Part shown: in pieces, positions 33,255 through 41,787 of the stretch | Position numbering within the stretch: position 1 is the first letter of the stretch | How the letters are laid out: each line of letters starts with the position of its first letter | Source of the DNA: Streptomyces sp. NBC_01264 | Lineage (GTDB): Bacteria; Actinomycetota; Actinomycetes; Streptomycetales; Streptomycetaceae | Direction: 5' to 3' | Length of the DNA stretch: 64,000 nt | Assembly (NCBI RefSeq): GCF_026340675.1 | Contig: NZ_JAPEOX010000002.1 | Coordinates: 1,302,001 to 1,366,000 of the forward strand | Made by a program: the position numbers and the translations under genes | The notes under the pieces: generated by a model | The model's database searches: none | The model's input: only the letters and a program-made list of their open reading frames with translations | What the model was told of the DNA's origin: nothing

Positions 33255-34276
33255 CCGACACCACACGCGACCGGACGGCCGGCGCGGGCGCGGACCGGGT
33301 CACGGCCCCCGAGGCCGACTGGGACACCGCGCCGGGCCTGCTCGACGGCGCCATGAAGCTCACGCTCGGGCCCGAGGACTGCGACCTGGCTTACTGGATC
33401 ACCTCGGTCGCCCAGGGCACGCTGCGCGACCGGGGGGTGACCGGACACCACGAGGACGCCGGTGTGCCGGAGCTGCTGACCCGGCCGGGTCCGCTGAACG
33501 AGGCGCTGACCCTGGAGTTCGGCTTCCGCAGCGTCGCCGAGGAGATCGCCACCCGGCTGCTCGGGCACTACGTGGCCCGCGCGCCCGGCATCCCCGAGAT
33601 GGAGTTCTACGCCACCCAGATGATCGACGAGGCCCGGCACTCCCGGGTGTTCCGCAATCACCTGGTGGAGCTCGGCAGGCCGGCCGCGACCCTGCTGCGG
33701 GACATCGACGAGATGGCGGCCGACTACCGGCGCCGGGTACTGCGGCCGGTCGAGGAGTTCACGCTCGAAGTCATCCGGGACGAGGGGGACTTCCTCGGCG
33801 GTGTCGCGGTGTTCGCCATCGTCATCGAAGGGGTCCTGGCCCCCGCGGCCGAACTCAGCGAGCGCAAGTGGACCCCCCTCTCCCCCGCCACCGGGGAGAT
33901 CTCCCGCGGGACGGCCATCGACGAGATCCGCCATCTGACCGTCGCGAGCACCATCCTGCGCGACCGACTGCGGGAGCACCCCGAGGAGCGGCAGCGGGTG
34001 CTGGACGTCATCGGGCGGGGCGTCCGGCTGTGGGACGAGATCCCCGACCGCGAATTCGTCATCCACCGCGAGGAACTGTTCCAGGAGGGCATGGAGGAGC
34101 ACGCCGACCTCATCGGGGACCACGAGATCTGGCCCGGCGTACGGATGCTCGACACCACAGCCGAGCAGCGCTACGCCATGGCGGAGCGCTGGACCGACGA
34201 GATGGCCGAGACGCGCATGGCCTACATGGAACTGCCCGTCGACGTGCTGACCGGCGGTCCGGGGCGGTCGGCATGA
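33251..34276 (+). CDS. VlmB-like ferritin-type diiron protein
   Basis: A 341-aa helical protein with two E-x-x-H ligand motifs typical of carboxylate-bridged diiron sites: Glu127/His130 in IDEARH and Glu225/His228 in IDEIRH. Additional acids are at Glu97/98 (VAEE) and Glu193 (VIEG). This matches the VlmB-like family of azoxy clusters, thought to act in oxidation of an N-N intermediate to the azoxy group. ATGA overlaps on both sides place it firmly in the operon. The diiron assignment is from motifs; the exact reaction is inferred. Confidence 0.78.
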   Translation: MTDTTRDRTAGAGADRVTAPEADWDTAPGLLDGAMKLTLGPEDCDLAYWITSVAQGTLRDRGVTGHHEDAGVPELLTRPGPLNEALTLEFGFRSVAEEIATRLLGHYVARAPGIPEMEFYATQMIDEARHSRVFRNHLVELGRPAATLLRDIDEMAADYRRRVLRPVEEFTLEVIRDEGDFLGGVAVFAIVIEGVLAPAAELSERKWTPLSPATGEISRGTAIDEIRHLTVASTILRDRLREHPEERQRVLDVIGRGVRLWDEIPDREFVIHREELFQEGMEEHADLIGDHEIWPGVRMLDTTAEQRYAMAERWTDEMAETRMAYMELPVDVLTGGPGRSA

Positions 34277-35283
34277 CAGCGGGCGCACCGGCCGCGGTGA
34301 TCTGCGGCATCGGCGGGTACGTACCGCCCGGTGTGGTCACCAACCAGGACCTGACCAGCCGTCTGGACACCACCGACGAGTGGATCCGCAGCCGGACGGG
34401 CATCGCGGCCCGGCACGTGATCGCGCCCGGCACCGCCACCTCCGACCTCGCGGTCGAGGCGGGTGGGCTGGCCCTGGTCTCGGCGGGCGGCGAGCCCCCG
34501 GACGCGGTGGTGCTCGCCACCACCACGCCGGACCGGCCCTGCCCGGCCACCGCACCCGACGTGGCCGCCAGGCTGGGGCTCGACGGTGCGGCGGCGTTCG
34601 ACGTCGCCGCCGTGTGCTCGGGATTCCTGTACGGCCTCGCCACGGCCTCCGGACTGATCGCGTCGGGGACCGCGCGCAGGGTCCTGCTGATCGGCGCCGA
34701 CGCCTTCACCACCATCGTGGACCCGGCCGACCGCGGGACCGCGGTCATCTTCGCCGACGGCGCGGGAGCCGTGGTGCTGCGCTCCGGTGACGCCACCGAG
34801 CCGGGGGCCGTCGGTCCGCTGGTCCTGGGCAGCGACGGCCGGCTGAGCGACCTGATCGAGGTCCCGGCGGGCGGCTCGCGCCAGCGGTCCTCCGGCCGTC
34901 CGCCCGCTCCGGGCGAGGAGTACTTCCGGATGCGGGGGCGCGAGACGTACCGGCACGCCGTGGAGCGGATGAGCGCCGCCTCACGCACGGCCCTGGCGTC
35001 GGCGGGCTGGGAGATCGGCGACGTCGACCGGTTCGCCGCCCACCAGGCCAACGGCCGCATCCTCACGGCGGTGGCCGAGGAGCTCGGTGTGCCGGCGGAG
35101 CGCTCCCTGTCCAACATCGAGCGGGTCGGCAACACCGGCGCCGCCTCGATCCCCCTGCTACTGGCCCAGTGCACGGCCGACGGCTCCCTCTCAGGGGGCC
35201 ACCGGCTCCTCATGACCGCCTTCGGCGGAGGTCTCGCCTGGGGCGCCGCCGCCCTGGTCTGGCCGGACGTCAAGGCAGCCTGA
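34273..35283 (+). CDS. KASIII-type 3-oxoacyl-ACP synthase
   Basis: A 336-aa FabH-family enzyme: catalytic Cys in AAVCSGFLYG, His in FAAHQANGRIL and Asn in ERVGNTGAAS. The DTTDEWIRSRTGIAARH N-terminal signature is complete. It starts a three-gene set (KASIII, ACP, KASII) inside the azoxy operon. It could start a chain from an acyl-CoA, or condense malonyl-ACP onto the serine-derived carboxyl, as would be needed for elaiomycin-like products; the choice is speculative. Confidence 0.9.
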   Translation: MTAGAPAAVICGIGGYVPPGVVTNQDLTSRLDTTDEWIRSRTGIAARHVIAPGTATSDLAVEAGGLALVSAGGEPPDAVVLATTTPDRPCPATAPDVAARLGLDGAAAFDVAAVCSGFLYGLATASGLIASGTARRVLLIGADAFTTIVDPADRGTAVIFADGAGAVVLRSGDATEPGAVGPLVLGSDGRLSDLIEVPAGGSRQRSSGRPPAPGEEYFRMRGRETYRHAVERMSAASRTALASAGWEIGDVDRFAAHQANGRILTAVAEELGVPAERSLSNIERVGNTGAASIPLLLAQCTADGSLSGGHRLLMTAFGGGLAWGAAALVWPDVKAA

Positions 35284-35333
35284 CCGACACCGCCCCGGCT
35301 CACCACGGATCGACACGACTCAAGGAGACCGCA

Positions 35334-35573
35334 ATGCCGAACATGTTCGAGACCCTCAAGGAAATCCTGGTCAGCAAGTTGAAGGTGGAGGCCGGGCAGG
35401 TCACGCCCGAAGCCACCCGGGAGGAGGTCGAACTGGACTCACTGGCAGTGGTCGAACTCTCGCTGCTGCTGGAGAAGGAGCTCGGCGTGAACGTCAGCGA
35501 CGACGAGCTGCTGGACCTGGACACCATCGGCGACATGGCGCTGCTCGTGGAGCAGCGGATGTCGACGGTCTGA
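35334..35573 (+). CDS. Acyl carrier protein (type II)
   Basis: A 79-aa ACP with attachment Ser in VELDSLAVVELSL and acidic helix II. AAGGAG precedes the ATG at 35334. It ends one base into the KASII gene (TGATG overlap). It is distinct from the FAS ACP by context and is expected to serve the neighbouring KASIII and KASII. Confidence 0.9.
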   Translation: MPNMFETLKEILVSKLKVEAGQVTPEATREEVELDSLAVVELSLLLEKELGVNVSDDELLDLDTIGDMALLVEQRMSTV

Positions 35574-36793
35574 TGCCCGCCACCGACACCGCGGTCACCG
35601 GCCTGGGTCTGGTCACGCCCGGCGGCGTCGGGACGGAGCCGACCTGGGAGGCCGTCCTGGCGGGGCGGGCCACTACGGCCCTCGACCCCGTGCTCGACGG
35701 CCACCCGGTCCGGCTCTCGTGCCGCGTCCCCGGATTCGATCCGGACGCGCTGCTCGGGGGCCGGCGGGCGCTGCGCCTCGACCGGTTCGTGCAGTTCGCG
35801 CTGGTGGCCGCCGGGGAGGCGGTGGCCGACGCCGGACTGGACCCGGCGACCTGGGACGGTGCCCGGGTCGGCGTCGTACTCGGCTGCGCGGACGGCGGGC
35901 CGGGCACCGTCGAGAAGGAGCACCGGACGCTGCTGGAGCAGGGCCCGCGGCGGGTGTCCCCGCTGCTGCTGCCCATGCAGCTGCCGAACATGCTGGCGGG
36001 GCAGGCCGCCATCGAGTTCGGTGCCCGCGGCCCCAACCTGGTGGTGGCCACCGCCTGCGCCTCGGGTGCCACCGCGATCGGTACGGCCCGCGACCTGCTG
36101 GCGATGGACCGGTGCGACATCGTGCTGGCGGGCGGCAGCGAGGCCATGATCACGCCTTTGGTCATGGCCGGCTTCGCGAGCATGGGGGCCCTGTCGCGGC
36201 GCGAGGACGACCCGGCGACCGCGTCGCGCCCCTTCGACGCCGGGCGGGACGGGTTCGTCGCCGGTGAGGGAGCGGGGGTCCTGGTCCTCGAGCGGGCGGC
36301 CGACGCCCGTGCCCGCGGCGCCCGGATCCGGGCGCGCATCGCGGGCTACGGAGCCAGCGCGGACGCCCACCACATGACCAGCCCGGACCCGCGGGGCCGC
36401 GCCGTCGAGGCCGCCGTACGGGCCGCGCTCGCCGATGCGGGCGCCGCCCCCGGTGACGTCGCGCACGTCAACGCACACGGTACGTCGACTCCGTTGAACG
36501 ACCTGATGGAGGGGCAGATGCTCGCCCGGGTGTTCGCGGGTCGCCCGCTCGTCACCTCCACGAAGGGGGTGACGGGCCATCTGCTGGGGGCCGCCGGAGC
36601 GGTGGAGGCGGCGCTGGGCGTACTCAGCGTGGAGAGGTCGGTGGTTCCGCCCACGGCCTCGCTGGGGGAACTCGATCCGCGGCTCGACCTCGAGGTGGCC
36701 ACCTCGGCCACCGGTGCGCGCATCGACCTGGCCCTGAGCAATTCCTTCGGATTCGGTGGCCAGAACGCGGTCCTGGCCATCGCCGCCGCCTGA
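35573..36793 (+). CDS. KASII-type 3-oxoacyl-ACP synthase
   Basis: A 406-aa FabF-like enzyme with Cys in TACASGATAIG, His in NAHGTSTPLND and His in KGVTGHLLGAAG, so it is catalytically competent. It overlaps the ACP stop. It has no partner chain-length factor, so it is FAS-like rather than aromatic type II PKS. With KASIII and ACP it makes a dedicated elongation set beside the type I PKS. Confidence 0.9.
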   Translation: MPATDTAVTGLGLVTPGGVGTEPTWEAVLAGRATTALDPVLDGHPVRLSCRVPGFDPDALLGGRRALRLDRFVQFALVAAGEAVADAGLDPATWDGARVGVVLGCADGGPGTVEKEHRTLLEQGPRRVSPLLLPMQLPNMLAGQAAIEFGARGPNLVVATACASGATAIGTARDLLAMDRCDIVLAGGSEAMITPLVMAGFASMGALSRREDDPATASRPFDAGRDGFVAGEGAGVLVLERAADARARGARIRARIAGYGASADAHHMTSPDPRGRAVEAAVRAALADAGAAPGDVAHVNAHGTSTPLNDLMEGQMLARVFAGRPLVTSTKGVTGHLLGAAGAVEAALGVLSVERSVVPPTASLGELDPRLDLEVATSATGARIDLALSNSFGFGGQNAVLAIAAA

Positions 36794-36813
36794 CCCGACG
36801 ACAGGGGACTCCC

Positions 36814-38097
36814 GTGCACGACGTACGAGAACTGATCGAGCGGGACGGGCCGACGACGGCGGCGCTCACCCGCCGCGGCTACGAGTTGCGGGTCGCGCCG
36901 CTCCGGGAGGCGCAGCAGCGCCGTACCCGGGCCGCCGACCGGGTGACCCGGCTGCGGGCCGAGCTGAACCGGGCCTCCCGGTCCGCCCGCTCCTCCGGCG
37001 GACCGTCCGATGCCGCGCGCGACGCGGCCAGGGAACTGCGCGGCGCGGTCCGGCAGGCCGAGGAGGCGCTCTCGGCGGCCGGACGCGAACTGCGCGACCT
37101 GCTGCTCACCGTCCCCAACGTGCCGTACGACGACGTGCCGGACGGAGCCACCGGGGACGACGCGGTGGAGGTGCGCCGGGGCGGGCCGCCGCCCGTGCCG
37201 GCCGATCCGCAGCGCCATCACGCCGGGATCGGCGAGGCCCTGGGGATCCTGGACGCCGCCGCGGCCGGCCGGCTGTCGGGGGCCCGGTTCAGCGTCGCCC
37301 GCGGCGCCGGAGCCCGGCTGGAACGGGCGCTGGCCGACTTCTTCCTGGACCTGCACACGCGGAGCCAGGGATACACGGAGTACTCGGTGCCCTATCTGGT
37401 CAGCCGGGAGACCATGACGGGCACGGGGCAACTGCCGAAGTTCGAGGACGATCTCTTCGCCACCTCGGTCGGGGGCCGGGAGCTGATGCTCATTCCGACC
37501 GGCGAGGTGCCGCTGACCAACCTCTTCGCCCGGCAGACGCTCGACGCGGCGGGACTGCCGCTCGCCGTCACGGCCCGCACCCCCTGCTTCCGCGCCGAGG
37601 CGGGCTCGTACGGCCGTGACACCCGGGGGATCCTGCGGCTGCACCAGTTCGAGAAGGTGGAGCTGGTCAGGATCTGCCGCCCGGAGGACTCCCGTGCCGA
37701 GCTGGAGGTCCTGCTCGGGCACGCCGAGGAATGCCTGCGGAGGCTGGAGCTCTCCTACCGGGTCGTGCTGCTGCCCGCCGGCGACCTCGGGTTCTCCGCG
37801 CGCATGACCTACGACATGGAGGTGTGGCTGCCGGGCTCGGACGCCTACCGGGAGATCTCCTCGGTCTCCGACTGCGGCACCTTCCAGGCGCGCCGGGCCG
37901 GGATCCGCGTGCGCACGCGCGACGGCGTCAAGACGCCCGCCGCCACCCTCAACGGCTCGGCCCTGCCGATCGGCCGTACGGTCGCGGCGCTGCTGGAGCA
38001 GGGGTTGCGCGAGGACGGTTCGGTGGAGCTCCCGGCCGCGCTCGTGCCGTACGCCGGGTTCCGCCGCGTGCTGCCCGACGGCGGTACGGCACCGTGA
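36814..38097 (+). CDS. Cluster seryl-tRNA synthetase (VlmL-like)
   Basis: A 427-aa class II synthetase. Residues ~25-105 form the antiparallel coiled-coil arm that grips the long variable arm of tRNA-Ser. The catalytic part has motif 2 (CFRAEAGSYGRDTRGI) and motif 3 (NGSALPIGRTVAALLEQ). The GTG start follows AGGGGAC. Placement at the end of the azoxy operon makes it a dedicated copy, like VlmL of valanimycin. It would supply Ser-tRNA to the DUF2156 transferase, possibly on the anticodon-less RNA at 27283. The coiled-coil arm is Arg-rich and could be tuned to that RNA. Confidence 0.92.
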   Translation: MHDVRELIERDGPTTAALTRRGYELRVAPLREAQQRRTRAADRVTRLRAELNRASRSARSSGGPSDAARDAARELRGAVRQAEEALSAAGRELRDLLLTVPNVPYDDVPDGATGDDAVEVRRGGPPPVPADPQRHHAGIGEALGILDAAAAGRLSGARFSVARGAGARLERALADFFLDLHTRSQGYTEYSVPYLVSRETMTGTGQLPKFEDDLFATSVGGRELMLIPTGEVPLTNLFARQTLDAAGLPLAVTARTPCFRAEAGSYGRDTRGILRLHQFEKVELVRICRPEDSRAELEVLLGHAEECLRRLELSYRVVLLPAGDLGFSARMTYDMEVWLPGSDAYREISSVSDCGTFQARRAGIRVRTRDGVKTPAATLNGSALPIGRTVAALLEQGLREDGSVELPAALVPYAGFRRVLPDGGTAP

Positions 38098-38133
38098 GCG
38101 GCCGTGGACTACACCCGTCCGTCGCCGCTCACG
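38093..38133. terminator. Inverted repeat between the SerRS operon and the SARP gene
   Basis: CGTGAGCGGC (38093-38102) pairs perfectly with GCCGCTCACG (38124-38133) across a 21-base loop. It starts at the SerRS stop codon and ends just after the convergent SARP gene's stop side, so it can terminate both transcripts. Confidence 0.65.
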
Positions 38134-38140
38134 ATGCCGG

Positions 38141-38917
38141 TCAGGAGACCGGGAAGGGCTGACGCAGCGACGGGTCCTGGTTGAGGATGTTCCTGAAGCG
38201 CTGCCGGAGCTGGACCGACGGCTCCATGCCCAGTTCCTCCACCAGCCGGCTGCGCGCCTTGTTGTACGCCTCGACCGCCTCCGCCTGCCGTCCGCAGCGG
38301 TAGAGGGCCAGCATCAGCATCTCGGTGATCCGCTCCCGCCACGGGTGGACGGTACTCATCCGCTTGAGTTCCCCTATGACGTGGAACGGGTCCTCGCATC
38401 CGATTCCGAGCCAGAGCTTGTCCTCCAGCGCCGTCATGTATTCCTCGTCGAGCTGGAGGGCCACGCTCTGGCACATCGGCCCGGCGGGCACGTCCTGGAG
38501 GGGCGAGCCGCGCCACAGCCCCAGCGCCTCTTCCAGTAATCCGTAGGCCCGCCGGGGATCGTCGGCGACGACCCGACGGGATTCCGCGATCCGTCCGCGG
38601 AAGACGTTCATGTCGAGGTGATCGGCCGCGACCTCCAGGGTGTACCCGGAGGCCCTTGTGGCCAGGTGGGCGGGTGGGGCGGTCGATCCCGCCATCTTCT
38701 GGAGCGTCCCGCGCAGCCGGTAGATGTGGGCCTGCAGAGAGTTGTTCGCCGTCGGCGGCGGACTTTCCCCCCACAGCTCCGTGTAGAGCTGCTCGGCGGG
38801 CACCGGCCGGCCACCGCTCACCAACAGGGCCGCGAGAAGCGTCCGCTGTCTTGCCCCTGGAATGCTGTGGAATTGACCGTCCAGCTGATAACCGACCGCG
38901 CCGAGTATTCGGAACAT
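38141..38917 (-). CDS. SARP-family regulator with BTAD domain (TTA codon)
   Basis: A 258-aa activator: winged helix at residues ~1-95 (FRILGAVGYQLDG, QRTLLAALLVSGGRPV, NNSLQAHIYRLRGTLQ) and BTAD at ~100-250 ending YNKARSRLVEELGMEPS. The ATG at 38917 is used; a GTG one codon earlier is possible. Codon 127 is TTA (38537-38539), as in the other SARP, so translation should depend on bldA. It sits convergent to the azoxy operon and divergent from the MFS gene, and is the second candidate reader of the (A/G)TCAG heptamers. Confidence 0.88.
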   Translation of the reverse strand: MFRILGAVGYQLDGQFHSIPGARQRTLLAALLVSGGRPVPAEQLYTELWGESPPPTANNSLQAHIYRLRGTLQKMAGSTAPPAHLATRASGYTLEVAADHLDMNVFRGRIAESRRVVADDPRRAYGLLEEALGLWRGSPLQDVPAGPMCQSVALQLDEEYMTALEDKLWLGIGCEDPFHVIGELKRMSTVHPWRERITEMLMLALYRCGRQAEAVEAYNKARSRLVEELGMEPSVQLRQRFRNILNQDPSLRQPFPVS

Positions 38918-39386
38918 CACCGGTTCGATTCTCCTTACGCGTGCTCTGCGTTGGCATATCCTCGGCGGGCCAGCAACCCGTGGGGAGGGTGGCCCGTGTC
39001 ACAGATGGTTGCGCCATACAGTTGGGGGATTCGCACTCGATTTCAAGATTGCCATGGAACGTCCGCGCCGAGGCGGGGCATTTACAACCGGCCGATGCTT
39101 CTCCGCCAATGGAATGATCAAATCCGCAGCATTTTCGACCGATTCGTCACCATCTCCACGCCTGATCGACCGTACGCATGTACGCCCTTCGGCCTGCGCT
39201 TCGACGGAGTACCCCTACAGCGAGAGGCCAGTGGCAATACCGCGACGGGAACACACCCAAAGGCGGTGCCGCGTTTTGGCCTGATCTCTTCATTACCTCC
39301 GACGTAATTGACGGAACTGCAGGAGAGGCAGAAGCTGTTTGCCCGGTTGTAAATTCCGGATGAGCAAGCCGAACTGGAGTCCTGGG
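38918..39386. other. 470-base divergent intergenic region
   Basis: This gap between the SARP gene and the MFS exporter is less GC-rich than its surroundings. It contains the TetR-type operator at 39292 and room for two promoters, but no convincing ORF and no heptamer array of the kind found at 21232. Several AT-richer stretches (for example around 39105-39145) may hold start sites for the leftward SARP transcript. Confidence 0.6.
39292..39308. promoter_or_regulatory. TetR-type operator, copy 3, upstream of the MFS gene
   Basis: ATTACCTCCGACGTAAT matches the operators at 20447 and 23097 in both half-sites, the seven-base centre and the central CT. It lies 79 bases before the exporter start codon, consistent with repression of export by the TetR protein encoded at 20499. 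Confidence 0.7.
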
Positions 39387-40844
39387 ATGACGTCAGAAGC
39401 AACTCCTCGCACCGACACCAGGAGCGGTGGCAAAACAGCAGGCGGCGACGGACCGTCCTGGGGCGCATTGGTCGTCGTCATGGTGGGCACCTTCATGACC
39501 GTCCTCGACTACTTCATCGCCAACGTGGCCATCCCCGCCATCCAGAGTGACCTCGAGGCCAGTGCCGCACAGGCGCAGCTGGTCATCGTCGGATACGGCG
39601 TGGCCTTCACGGCCGGTCTGATCACGGGTGGCCGGATCGGGGACCTCTTCGGCCGCCGGCGGATGTTCGCCCTCGGCCTCCTGCTCTTCGCGGTCGCCTC
39701 CGCGGCCTGCGGCCTGGCGCCCAACGCCGACCTGCTCGTCGTGGCCCGGGTGGTCCAGGGCGCCGCGGCCTCACTGATGGTGCCCCAGGTCCTCGGCATC
39801 ATCGGCACGGTCTACACCGGCCCGAGCCGCGCCGCCGCCTTCAACGTCTACGGCATGGTGGTCGGCCTCGCCGGGGTCTTCGGGCAGGTGATCGGCGGCG
39901 TACTGATCACCGTCGACATCGGCGGCCTCGACTGGCGGAGCATCTTCCTGATCAACGTGCCGGTCAGCCTGGTGGCGTTCCTGTTCGTCTTCCGTACGGT
40001 CCCCGAGTCGCGCAACGCCGACGGCACCCGCCTCGACCTGCCCGGCGCGGTCCTGGTGACCGCCGCTCTGGCCCTGCTGGTGACCGCCCTCGTCGAGGGA
40101 CGCGAACAGGGCTGGCCCGCGTGGAGCTGGGTGTCCCTGCTCCTGGCGGTCGTCCTGTCCGTCGCGGCCGTCTCCCACCTGCGCAAGCGCGAAAGGGAGG
40201 GACGCGGCCCGCTGATCTCGCTCGCGCTCTTCCGCAGCCGCGTCTTCTCCGTCGGGCTCGCCGCCACCGTCACCTACTTCCTCGCGATGGGCTCCTTCTT
40301 CTTCCTCCTCGCGCTCTATCTCCAGCAGGGCCGTGGACTGTCCCCGCTGGAGTCCGGACTGCTCTTCCTCGCCCTGGGCGCGGGCTACTTCGGCTCCTCG
40401 CTGATGTCCGGCCGACTGGCCGGCCGGCTGGGGCGGAGCCTGGTGGTCTCGGGGCCGCTGACCCTCGCCGCCGGATACGTGCTGACGGGTGTCGCGGTGA
40501 CCCTGAACGGCACCGACGGCAGCATCCTGTGGCTCGTCCCCTCCCTGCTGATCGCGGGCATGGGCATGGGGATGACCACCGGTCCGCTCACCGGGCTGGT
40601 GCTGTCCGGTTCCGCCCCCGAGCACGCGGCCTCCTCCTCCGGAGCGGTCAACACGGCGCAGGAGGGCGGCGCCGCGATCGGCGTGGCCGTCGCCGGCACG
40701 GTGTTCTTCCCCGCACTCGGCGGAGCCGCCGTGGCGGCCGACTACCCGCACGCCTTCACCCTCTCGCTGATCCCGCTCGTCGTCTTCTGTTGCGCCGCGG
40801 CCTTCATGATCCGCATGATTCCGGCCGCCGCCGACGCGGACTGA
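39387..40844 (+). CDS. MFS drug exporter, DHA2 (14-TM) family
   Basis: A 485-aa membrane transporter. It has a first helix with TFMTVLDYFIANVAIPAI (the LDxxIxNVAxP motif of EmrB/QacA proteins), a GRIGDLFGRRRMF loop, and about 14 hydrophobic segments. The ATG at 39387 has GGAG at the right distance (39376-39379); earlier in-frame starts lack one. With the TetR operator upstream, it is the likely self-resistance and export pump of the azoxy cluster. Confidence 0.88.
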   Translation: MTSEATPRTDTRSGGKTAGGDGPSWGALVVVMVGTFMTVLDYFIANVAIPAIQSDLEASAAQAQLVIVGYGVAFTAGLITGGRIGDLFGRRRMFALGLLLFAVASAACGLAPNADLLVVARVVQGAAASLMVPQVLGIIGTVYTGPSRAAAFNVYGMVVGLAGVFGQVIGGVLITVDIGGLDWRSIFLINVPVSLVAFLFVFRTVPESRNADGTRLDLPGAVLVTAALALLVTALVEGREQGWPAWSWVSLLLAVVLSVAAVSHLRKREREGRGPLISLALFRSRVFSVGLAATVTYFLAMGSFFFLLALYLQQGRGLSPLESGLLFLALGAGYFGSSLMSGRLAGRLGRSLVVSGPLTLAAGYVLTGVAVTLNGTDGSILWLVPSLLIAGMGMGMTTGPLTGLVLSGSAPEHAASSSGAVNTAQEGGAAIGVAVAGTVFFPALGGAAVAADYPHAFTLSLIPLVVFCCAAAFMIRMIPAAADAD

Positions 40845-40932
40845 GACACCGGGCACCCCACCGGGCCGGGCGCCCCGTGCACCGCGTCCACTAGCCGGCA
40901 CGAACGAGTCATGAACGAAGGGGCCGATCTCC

Positions 40933-41787
40933 ATGCCGTACGTCACCACGGAAGACGGCACGAACCTGTACGTCACCGACTGGGGTTCGGGTCGCCCGGT
41001 CGTCCTGCTGGGCACCGGGGTGATGAGCTCACGGGTGTGGGAGTTCCAGGCCTCGTACCTGGCCGAGCGGGGCCTGCGCTGCGTCAGCTACGACCGGCGG
41101 GGCTGCGGCCGCTCCGACTGGCCGTGGTCCGGGTACGACTACGACACCCTGGCCGGTGATCTGGCCGCGGTGCTGGACGCTCTGGACCTGCGCGAAGTGG
41201 CCCTGGTGGGCTGCGGCGTGGGCGCCGGGGAGGCGGTGCGCCACCTCTCCCGGTACGGTGCGGACCGCATCGACAGGCTCGTACTGATCAGCCCGACCAC
41301 GCCGTTCATCATGCGGACGGACGACAACCCGGACGGCGTCGACGTGGCCGCGCTCGACGCGATGGCGGCGACGATCGACGCCGACCGGCCGCGCTGGGCG
41401 GCCGGTCTGGCGGCGCCGTTCTTCGCAGGACCCGGCGCGGGACCCGGCACGGGCCCCGGGGCCGCCCCCGAGGACCTCCCCGTCTCTCCCGAACTGGCCC
41501 GCTGGATGGCGGACCTGGCCCTGGACAGCTCACCGCGGGCCACGCAGGAGATCTACCGGACCCTGTTCACCACCGACCAGCGCACGGAGACCGCCGAGGT
41601 CGCCGTTCCCACCCTCGTCATCCACGGGGAGGCCGACCTGGCGGCGCCGGTCGAGCTGTGCGGAGCGCGGACCGCGGGCCTCATAGCGAACAGCTCGTTC
41701 ATCCGCTACGAGGGCGCGGCCCACGGCCTGTTCGCCACTCACGCCGACCGGCTCAACAAGGACATCCTGTCCTTCCTGTCCGGCTGA
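40933..41787 (+). CDS. Alpha/beta hydrolase lacking the nucleophilic Ser
   Basis: A 284-aa protein of the non-heme haloperoxidase/esterase type (TEDGTNLYVTDWGSG, CVSYDRRGCGRSDWP). The nucleophile elbow reads LVGCGVGAGE, so the expected Ser of G-x-S-x-G is Gly. The Asp (HGEADLAAP) and His (GAAHGLFATH) remain. It may be a non-hydrolytic binding or isomerising protein, or use the Cys one residue earlier. The Gly/Pro-rich run near residue 165 is an insertion. Its last 49 bases overlap the convergent XRE gene. Confidence 0.75.
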   Translation: MPYVTTEDGTNLYVTDWGSGRPVVLLGTGVMSSRVWEFQASYLAERGLRCVSYDRRGCGRSDWPWSGYDYDTLAGDLAAVLDALDLREVALVGCGVGAGEAVRHLSRYGADRIDRLVLISPTTPFIMRTDDNPDGVDVAALDAMAATIDADRPRWAAGLAAPFFAGPGAGPGTGPGAAPEDLPVSPELARWMADLALDSSPRATQEIYRTLFTTDQRTETAEVAVPTLVIHGEADLAAPVELCGARTAGLIANSSFIRYEGAAHGLFATHADRLNKDILSFLSG

